Shown: positions 58,301 to 64,000 of the stretch, piece by piece
Layout: each line of letters opens with the position of its first letter
Numbering within the stretch: the first letter of the stretch is position 1
DNA from: Macrostomum hystrix
Taxonomy: Eukaryota > Platyhelminthes > Macrostomidae
Length of the DNA: 64,000 nt
NCBI GenBank assembly: GCA_950097015.1
Contig: CATNEN010000015.1
Span: forward strand, 1,843,501-1,907,500
Direction: 5' to 3'
Translations under genes and position numbers: made by a program
Notes under the pieces: generated by a model
The model's input: only the letters and a program-made list of their open reading frames with translations
Told to the model about the DNA's origin: nothing
The model's database searches: none

Positions 58301-58775
58301 AGTCCATACAGCGGTACATCATGTAGTTCTGCTGTAGGTAAAGTGGCTTTCCATGATGAATTGGGTCCTTGTCAGTAAATAACATCTCTGTTGTGTAGAA
58401 TTTGTATTTCTCTGGCAGAACAGCATTATAGTCTCGATAATCCAGGGCTGGTTCATAGTTTTTGTCCAAGAAAAATCGGTCGTCTGTGATGCCTGGGATG
58501 TACCTAAGGTACAATTCGTCGGCAAGTTTACGAGCAAATGTGCCTTTGCCAACGGCAATGTTGCCTTCAACAGTAATCGATCGGCTATTGTCATTCAGAC
58601 GATACTGCGCACGATCGAAAAAACTAGGGGCCTCATGAAGATTTTCATAGGGGTGGTCCAACCAATAGTACTGAATTCCTTTCGACTTTAGTTGAAGAGC
58701 ACATCTAGGCTGGAAGAGCTGGAATGCTCTATGGCTATGCCGCAGAGTTATTGTGCGCAGTAAAGCAGAAGACAT
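55345..58775 (-). CDS. NDUFA10: NADH dehydrogenase (ubiquinone) 1 alpha subcomplex subunit 10, mitochondrial complex I
   Basis: An accessory subunit of the complex I membrane arm with a deoxynucleoside-kinase-like fold. Exons read on the minus strand: 58775-58268, 56914-56623, 56093-55856 and 55614-55345 (stop). Borders are GT-AG, phases 1, 2 and 0, giving 435 residues, somewhat longer than the vertebrate protein. The N-terminus MSSALLRTITLRHSHRAF is basic and hydroxylated, as expected for a mitochondrial presequence. YYWLDHPYENLHEAPSFFDR is characteristic of the family, and ITVEGNIAVGKGTFARKLAD is the P-loop (G71-T79). VMNRSPFATYVFARAM and LIIYLRAPV follow in exon 2. The C-terminus contains EWSALNPWDSKSTVDVLLGN. 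Exon 3 starts at 56093 rather than at the upstream GTG because only that acceptor keeps the frame. Introns 1 and 2 hold transposon-like insertions and intron 3 a minisatellite. Confidence 0.92.
55676..55845. repeat. short minisatellite in NDUFA10 intron 3
   Basis: About ten imperfect 15-18 bp units of GGGGATCTGTCAGACT. The array runs up to the donor of exon 3 and accounts for most of the 241-bp intron. Confidence 0.88.
56143..56542. mobile_element. TTAA-flanked candidate piggyBac-type MITE in NDUFA10 intron 2
   Basis: A 400-bp segment bounded by TTAA on both sides (56143-56146 and 56539-56542). Near the ends are imperfect inverted segments: ACCAGGGGGGGGAGAA on the left and, read on the minus strand, ACCAAGGGGGAGAAATCCCC on the right. 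TTAA is the piggyBac target site, and a piggyBac transposase remnant lies at 32.2 kb. It almost fills the intron. The outermost ends match poorly, so the call is tentative. Confidence 0.4.
57371..57810. mobile_element. 440-bp non-autonomous DNA transposon (MITE) in NDUFA10 intron 1
   Basis: The 38-bp termini 57371-57408 and 57773-57810 are inverted copies with three mismatches; both read GACACTTCGTCATCTTACAA after GG and six variable bases. Further CTTCGTCATC copies lie inside the left end. TTTTTA occurs just outside both ends but is offset by one or two bases, so target duplication and superfamily are unresolved. No coding capacity. Confidence 0.8.
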
Positions 58776-59046
58776 AGCAGTTTAAGCTATTAACTTAATT
58801 GATCTAAATTAATCTCGCAGTTGAGCTGGAGAAAAAATATGCTTTTAATACTTACTCCTATACTTTCTATAGCAACACCTTTGGGGTTAAAATCTCTCTT
58901 AAGATGTCGTAGAAAATCTCTGCAAAATTATATTTTAAAAAATTATATCTTCTGGTAAAACAAATGTTGCTCACATTGTGTTGTTTTAATAGCTTTATTT
59001 AATTTATAACTTAAGTTTTGTTAACATTTTAAGTTCATATTTTATA
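58776..59046. other. 5' flank of NDUFA10
   Basis: AT-rich, with no TATA box at a convincing distance; contains the presumed promoter. It ends at the truncated edge of the retrotransposon. Confidence 0.4.
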
Positions 59047-59049
59047 TAA

Positions 59050-60465
59050 AATATGGGGCTAACCCCCAAGAACCTTTGGTGGATTTACACGGCGATCATC
59101 AGACCGTCCGTTGCGTACGCTGGCCTCATCTGGGCCGGTGCCATGGGCATCCAGAAAAACCTGGAGGCACTCTATAGGGTGCAGGGCAGAGCCTGTCGTA
59201 TGACGCTGGGCGCCCCACCTTCCACTCCCTTCGAAGGCGTGAATGTCTTCCTCAACGCTACACCCATTGACATTTTTATCAAAGGGGAAGCGGCTAAGTC
59301 CACCCGGCGTCTTCTAGATGCGGGATCTCCTTCCAGAACGTGCGAGCCTTCCCGAAGCGCTCCCTTCTGCCTCACTCTGACCTTTGCCTGAAAACTCTGG
59401 GCGAGTGTGGTGGGCTCACCATCCTCTCGGACGGGGCCCCGGCCACTTTACTCCGGAGCCACAGGTACAAGGTCAGCATCCTCCCTCGCAATGAGGTCAA
59501 GTACTACTGGGATGACCCAGCGGTCCACTGCTACACTGACGGCTCTCTGATGAACGGCAAATCGGGATTCGGAGTGTGCGTCGCCTCGGGTGGTGAGGTC
59601 CTCTGGACCCACTCCCAACACTGTGGCAAGAGCTCTAGCATTTTCCAAAACGAAATGCTCGCCATCAGTCTCTGTGCGGCTGAACTGCGCCAGAGGCAGC
59701 TGACTGGACGAAGGATCTTTTTTCACTCCGACAGTCAAGCAGCTCTCAAGGCCCTCAGCCGCTGCACCTCTCGCTCCAGAACCACCTTAGACTGCCACAC
59801 CCAGTTAAACGGATTGGCACAGTCTAACAAGGTGGAGCTGATGTGGATCCCTGGGCACGCCGAGCTCACAGGGAATGAGATGGCGGACCAGCTTGAAAAG
59901 GCTGGCGCAGCCAGCTCCCTGTTGGGCCCGGGCCCGGAGGCCCCGATCCCCATTTCCGTGGTCAACTCCAACATCCACCGCTGGATGGAGACCCAACACC
60001 GGAGGAGGTGGTCTTGCACCCTGAACTGTCGCCAGTCCAGGGCTGCGGTGCCCACCCCCTCTAGCAACCTGCGTAAGGCCTTACTCAGGCTAAATCGCAG
60101 AGACCTGAGAGCAGTCACCATGGCCCTCTCGGGACATGGCTGCTTCACCAGACACCGTTACCTCCAAGGCCACGTGCCGGAAGAAACGTGTCCCTTCTGC
60201 TGCTCCGGATGCGAAAACGCCGAGCATTTCATCTGCCACTGCCCGGCCTTCACCCGGGCAAGGCTAAAACATCTCGGGCCGGCTCCAACCCTAGTCGAAG
60301 CCTGCTCGCCCGAGAGCATTCCACAGCTCGCCCACTTCCTTCGGGATACCGGCCGAGCTGATTTCTTCCCAGCATCAGGGACCTTGATGCGAGAGGCAAA
60401 CGTGCCAGACGCTCTGCCACCGACCCGCCCCCGACAGTCTGGCATAATCTAAACAAAATCCTACG
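59050..60465 (+). mobile_element. 5'-truncated non-LTR retrotransposon with RT C-terminus and RNase H
   Basis: It begins in the thumb-side region after reverse transcriptase (NLWWIYTAIIRPSVAYAGLI). A frameshift near 59335-59390 moves the reading frame, which then runs to the stop at 60452. RNase H is complete: HCYTDGS, FQNEML, FFHSDSQAALKAL and [16 protein letters not shown] supply the acidic residues. A Cys/His module ([18 protein letters not shown]) ends the protein, as in I/Jockey/R1-related elements. It shares strong similarity with 52687-53298, but the last 25 codons and 3' untranslated parts differ, so two subfamilies are present. Inactive because of truncation and frameshift. Confidence 0.88.
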
Positions 60466-60475
60466 CCCAATTTAG

Positions 60476-60711
60476 ACAGAAACATCTACACAAGCTCCAG
60501 CGGATCCGGCCTGACAGTCGCGACCTCGCAGACCTCGTTCTGGCCGACCACCGCCAAGTCGGACGCTGACTGCCTGCTCCAGTGCAGCGCCAGAGACGAC
60601 TGTCAGGCTGCCGTGTTCTCACAGCGGCTTCTCACCTGCCACCTACTCGCGTTCGCCTACCCGCCAGCCAGCCTGAGCGGCCCCGATTGGGCTCTCTACG
60701 TGCGCGGCTGA
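60476..60711 (+). CDS. orphan terminal exon with a PAN/apple-like Cys pattern
   Basis: An acceptor CCAATTTAG precedes 60476, and an open phase (two leading bases, then codons) runs to TGA at 60709-60711. The peptide contains SDADCLLQCSARDDCQAAVF followed by SQRLLTCHLL and ends DWALYVRG. The spacing C-x3-C-x5-C with a later T-C-x-L is the PAN/apple pattern seen in secreted and membrane proteins that bind protein or sugar. There is no in-frame ATG, so it must be a 3' exon. Upstream exons of its gene were not found, and a retrotransposon fragment lies directly upstream, probably in its intron. It may also be a stranded exon. Confidence 0.55.
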
Positions 60712-61018
60712 AAAAGACACCGCCTGCTCGTGTCCGCAGAAGCTGACACGAATGAGAAGCGATCCTGTGTCTGAGTTACCTGAGGTTTAAGAGACATCTC
60801 GCGTTTTTATGCACAGGGGCTATAATTTTTATGAGAATCGTATTGCAGTCCCAGCAAATTGATCGCAAATTGATGATCATTCACGAGTCTAAAAACGTTT
60901 TCAAAATTCAATTTCATAACTGTACATTGCTAATGCACTGTGTGACGTTGTCTCTCTAATTTAATGTAATTTTAATATGCTATTTCTAATTAAGTGCATT
61001 ATTTTCGTTAGCTATATT
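60712..61018. other. 3' flank of the PAN-like exon
   Basis: AT-rich, with no clear AATAAA. It may contain the 3' untranslated region. Confidence 0.35.
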
Positions 61019-61403
61019 TGTTAGGGATATTTCTTCGGTTTTTCATATATATTTATAATGGTTTTGTTTTAGTGTACTACATAGTCGTAGTTCGTATTCA
61101 AATGTGCTAATTAGGCCTTTCCAGGAAGGCTCCACCCCCCCGTGCCTGGTTCTGGTTCTACGACTGAGTGCTGGCTATTATTTAAGTGTGGCTAATTTCA
61201 ACTGTAGCCGTAACTACTTTCAAGTGAATCTTGATATATCTCTATATGTCTCTAAGTAACATATCTCTAAGTCATATAGCCAGCATTCACCGTTAAGCGA
61301 TCTCGTTATTTGAAGACCCAATTTACTGCCGAATAATTTACCTTACTACTAGTAAAATAAACCGAAACTGCTACGCCTATACATTGGGACCGAAACTTCG
61401 TCA
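61019..61403 (+). repeat. candidate 5' LTR of a retrotransposon
   Basis: Begins TGTTAGGGATATTTC, has TATTTAAG near 61180 and AATAAA near 61357, and is followed by AATTTGGAGGACCCACC, resembling the sequence after an LTR/primer-binding site. It lies 2 kb upstream of the gag at 63394. The 3' LTR would be outside the window, so the borders are unproven. Confidence 0.4.
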
Positions 61404-62322
61404 TATAAATTTGGAGGACCCACCGTCAATTACAATTCGAACTCGGTCATCGATCATCGTCATTCGTCAAAAAGCTAGCTCATGCTCATCATTAATTAGA
61501 TCCCAAGTACCGTCTACTAAAGTCCAACAGTGATACAGTGATACGGTTCACGGCACAGCCTACCTACTACACAGTCGATCGAGAAAGTAAACAACAACTA
61601 ACCTTATCAGCTTAAGCGTATCGGCAGTGTTTCTTCGCAGAGTGAGTCAGACGCTAAGCTTAAAGGAGGGTCAGACAACCAGCCAACCTCTGTGCTCTGC
61701 GCCTGTGTCCAATCACGTGACCACTAAACACACCTGGTTAGGAGTATCAACTCTTAATTGCAAGCGCAACAACCCCAAAGCTTTAGCCCGCCGAGCGCCA
61801 CCCCTCTCGTCTGTTGAACTGCGCCTAGCCATTGCAATCGATTGCCTAAGGGTTCTCTCGGCCTGCGCCCCGCTTGATTTTTGTGGACTAGGCGAGCCAG
61901 GCTAGCACTGCAAAGCATTGCCGCCGGGTCGTCACTTACAACATCAGCAATAGCAGTCAATTAGCCAAACGCCGGCAGCAGCGGCCCTACGCCAGCTGTT
62001 CACGACAACAGCTACTACGGCAGCCGGTGCCAGCCTGCAGTTGCAACAGCGGCCAACAACAATCGGTTAGCATCAGAGCATCGCCTCGCGGGTTGAACGG
62101 GCCTGCGACTGAAGGGCACCTGCCATCTGCGAACAAGCCAAGCCAAGCTGAACCGAACCGATCCGAGCCGAGCGGTGTGCAGCAAGCCGGGTCCGTGGCG
62201 AACTGAGCAGTGTGCCGAAGACAACGGCGGCCGAGATTCGGAACTGGTGGTTGCAGCTAAGGCTGAGTTCAATTATTTATTATTATTATTATATTAGGAT
62301 CTATTGTGGCAGTAACTTTAGA
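61404..62322 (+). other. long leader of the LTR retrotransposon
   Basis: GC-richer sequence with no supported coding frame, between the candidate LTR and gag. The hAT-type insertion begins at its right end. Confidence 0.4.
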
Positions 62323-62330
62323 CTTAGGAC
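62323..62330 (+). repeat. left target-site duplication of the hAT element
   Basis: CTTAGGAC, identical to 63271-63278. Confidence 0.88.
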
Positions 62331-63270
62331 CAGGGTTTTTTTTTAACCCCAATTAGTACCCCATGGGGTATTAGTCAACTGATTTGGGGTACTATTTTGC
62401 CCTTTGATACCCCAAAAAGGGGTATTACCTTTTCGACATTAAAAAATTAAGGCTTTGCTTTTCTGGATCTGGACCTGGGGGACATCTCTTAGACTTAAAG
62501 GCTGGAGCCAGACATACAGATTACAGAGGGAGCCGGTAATGCGAACTAAGTCTAAGTCTTGGAGGCTTAGACTCCTATGACCATGACTAAGTTCGGATGG
62601 GATGGGAAGGAAGGGAGGGAATCGGTATAATAAGCTGGGGCCTGGGCTGGGCCAACATAGGTCTTTGTAAGTTTGTACATCGACTGGAGTGGCTGGCTGC
62701 TAGGCTAGCCCAGAAAAAGGGGAGAGGGGTGGTGTCGGGGAGTGGAGTGGGGACGGAGGAGTCTGAGACTCGGAGACTCGGAGACTCCGACTCGGAGAGT
62801 CGGATGCGAAAAGGGGGCAGGGAAGAGGGAACCGATCATGGCATTCCGCATTGGGAGAGATAGGGGGAGTGGGGTTGTTGTTGTTGAAGCTTGAAATAAA
62901 TGTACTTTGGAGACAGACCCGTTACAAAGTAGTGGGGTCAGTCAGCAGGGGAAAGAGAAAAAAAAATGTACATGAACAGATGACAGTTTTTCTTTGATAC
63001 TATGAATCGGAGTACAAGGAAATAATCATAGGAAAGAAAACTTATCCCAATCACAGACTGCTACACGCTGCGCACTGAACAGCTATTTTATCTAAAAGCA
63101 CTGCAATATTTATGATGGGGTTAATTTTTCCGACATTGGCCATAATTGCATTTTTATGGAACTTGAAGAATTAGGAATGCCATGGGGTATTGCTCCACCA
63201 AAATGGGGTACTACTCGGAAGCTTGATACCCCAATTCGGGTACTACTCAACCCCGAAAAAAATAACACTG
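62331..63270. mobile_element. 940-bp hAT-type non-autonomous transposon (MITE)
   Basis: Ends are CAGGGTTTTTTTT on the left and, on the minus strand, CAGTGTTATTTTTTTCGGGG on the right, extended by imperfect inverted copies of GTACCCC and GGGGTAT over about 60 bp. The element is flanked by the perfect 8-bp direct repeat CTTAGGAC (62323-62330 and 63271-63278). CAGGG/CAGTG termini and 8-bp target duplications are the hallmarks of the hAT superfamily. No transposase is encoded. Confidence 0.88.
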
Positions 63271-63278
63271 CTTAGGAC
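63271..63278 (+). repeat. right target-site duplication of the hAT element
   Basis: CTTAGGAC, identical to 62323-62330. Confidence 0.88.
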
Positions 63279-63393
63279 CACCATTAGTACTAGACTTGTT
63301 GCTCAATCATTTGTAAACTGCCACATTCTTTCTTGTGTAGGCCTAGCTCGTTCTTCGCTCCTCTTTTTCTAGTTGTGTATCTGAGTTCTAGTC

Positions 63394-64000
63394 ATGTCAG
63401 GCGTAAATTCAGATACCGACCAAGTCAACCAGTCAGGGGCAGCATTGTCAGGCCAGGGACCAGAGGAGAACATCGGCCATGGGCCTGGGACAGCAGGAGG
63501 TGCTGAGGTGGAGATGGAGGGAGGTGAGCAGCCGGAGCGCGAGACCTCCTTAGGTGACCTCGCCAGAACCCTAGCCCAAATCCGTGACAACACCAGCACC
63601 AGTTCTAGAATACCGAAATCGAGCCCTCGGCTCCGACCCCCAGTGGCCTACACACCCAAAACCAAATTTGATATCTGGTGGACGCAATTCCGCCTGTTTC
63701 TTGAAGCCAATGAGATCATGCCTGAGCATCGGACAGCAGTGTTGCTTTCATCCCTGTCACCCGAGTGCCAAGAATTCTTTTACAACTATCGTCTGCACGA
63801 GAAAAGCTTTGATGAAGCAGTGAAGAGTCTAAGAAGCCGGTATGGCGAGCCAACCCACGTAGATAAATACTATATAGAACTGACCTCAGCCCAACAGCTG
63901 TCATCGGAGAGTATCCAGGAGTACTTTGACCGCCTCATAGGCCTAGCAAATGCCGCGGACATGAGCCGCTCTGAGTACGAGCCCCTAGTAAGGACGCGAT
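63394..64000 (+). CDS. Gag protein of a Ty3-type LTR retrotransposon (3'-partial)
   Basis: The open frame starts MSGVNSDTDQVNQSG and runs 202 codons to the window edge without a stop. After an acidic N-terminus, residues about 85-200 show the retrotransposon Gag capsid pattern: FDIWWTQFRLFLEANEI, HRTAVLLSSLSPECQEFF, LRSRYGEPTH and SIQEYFDRLIGLANAA. It forms the particle that packages element RNA. Zinc knuckles and pol would lie beyond the edge. It is not closely similar to the Gag at 25291. The intact frame suggests a fairly young copy, although its leader is interrupted by the hAT element. Confidence 0.85.
   Translation, partial: MSGVNSDTDQVNQSGAALSGQGPEENIGHGPGTAGGAEVEMEGGEQPERETSLGDLARTLAQIRDNTSTSSRIPKSSPRLRPPVAYTPKTKFDIWWTQFRLFLEANEIMPEHRTAVLLSSLSPECQEFFYNYRLHEKSFDEAVKSLRSRYGEPTHVDKYYIELTSAQQLSSESIQEYFDRLIGLANAADMSRSEYEPLVRTR

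Overview
This is nuclear DNA of an animal, not a bacterial or organellar sequence. Protein-coding exons are split by GT-AG introns, and the recognisable genes are metazoan: a Cys-loop chloride channel, a secreted purple acid phosphatase, PPEF-type phosphatase, complex I subunit NDUFA10 and EGF-receptor-like and NACHT-type fragments. The reading frames fit the standard genetic code. tRNA-derived SINEs, piggyBac, mariner and hAT remnants and LTR and non-LTR retroelements are present. An invertebrate bilaterian is likely. A flatworm or other lophotrochozoan is my guess, but the sequence alone does not settle it. More than twenty different minisatellite arrays cover roughly 24 kb of the 64 kb.

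Layout. 1-8984 (+) holds the 3' part of an anion-selective Cys-loop receptor gene of the glutamate/glycine-gated type; most of its introns are swollen by a different minisatellite. 9050-20205 is the convergent intergenic space: a 10 kb array of a 33-bp unit, 420 bp of ordinary sequence, then an array of an 11-bp unit. 20222-22093 (-) is a complete two-exon purple acid phosphatase gene. 22.8-30.8 kb is an 8 kb AT-rich block bracketed by the same 24-bp minisatellite; it carries a long Gag-protease reading frame with no reverse transcriptase. 31.5-35.5 kb is a graveyard of fragments: EGFR-like extracellular region, piggyBac C-terminus, one NACHT/NWD1-like exon, a copied scrap of the phosphatase gene and a mariner C-terminus. 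36-46.6 kb is almost entirely minisatellites. 47297-49411 (+) is an intronless, GC-rich PPEF phosphatase. 51-55 kb has further minisatellites, one of them interrupted by a 5'-truncated non-LTR retrotransposon. 55345-58775 (-) is a complete four-exon NDUFA10 gene with a TIR element in intron 1 and a TTAA-flanked one in intron 2. 59-60.7 kb has a second non-LTR retrotransposon fragment followed by an orphan PAN/apple-like terminal exon. 61 kb to the end is the start of an LTR retrotransposon whose gag runs off the window; its leader carries a 940-bp hAT-type element with a perfect 8-bp target duplication.

The host genes do not form one pathway. The coherent theme is repeat biology: minisatellites fill introns and 3' flanks, and mobile elements sit inside them. 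The most unusual items are the Gag-protease-only element with two aspartic-protease-like motifs, the 10 kb array starting about 70 bp after the channel stop codon, and the non-autonomous DNA transposons.
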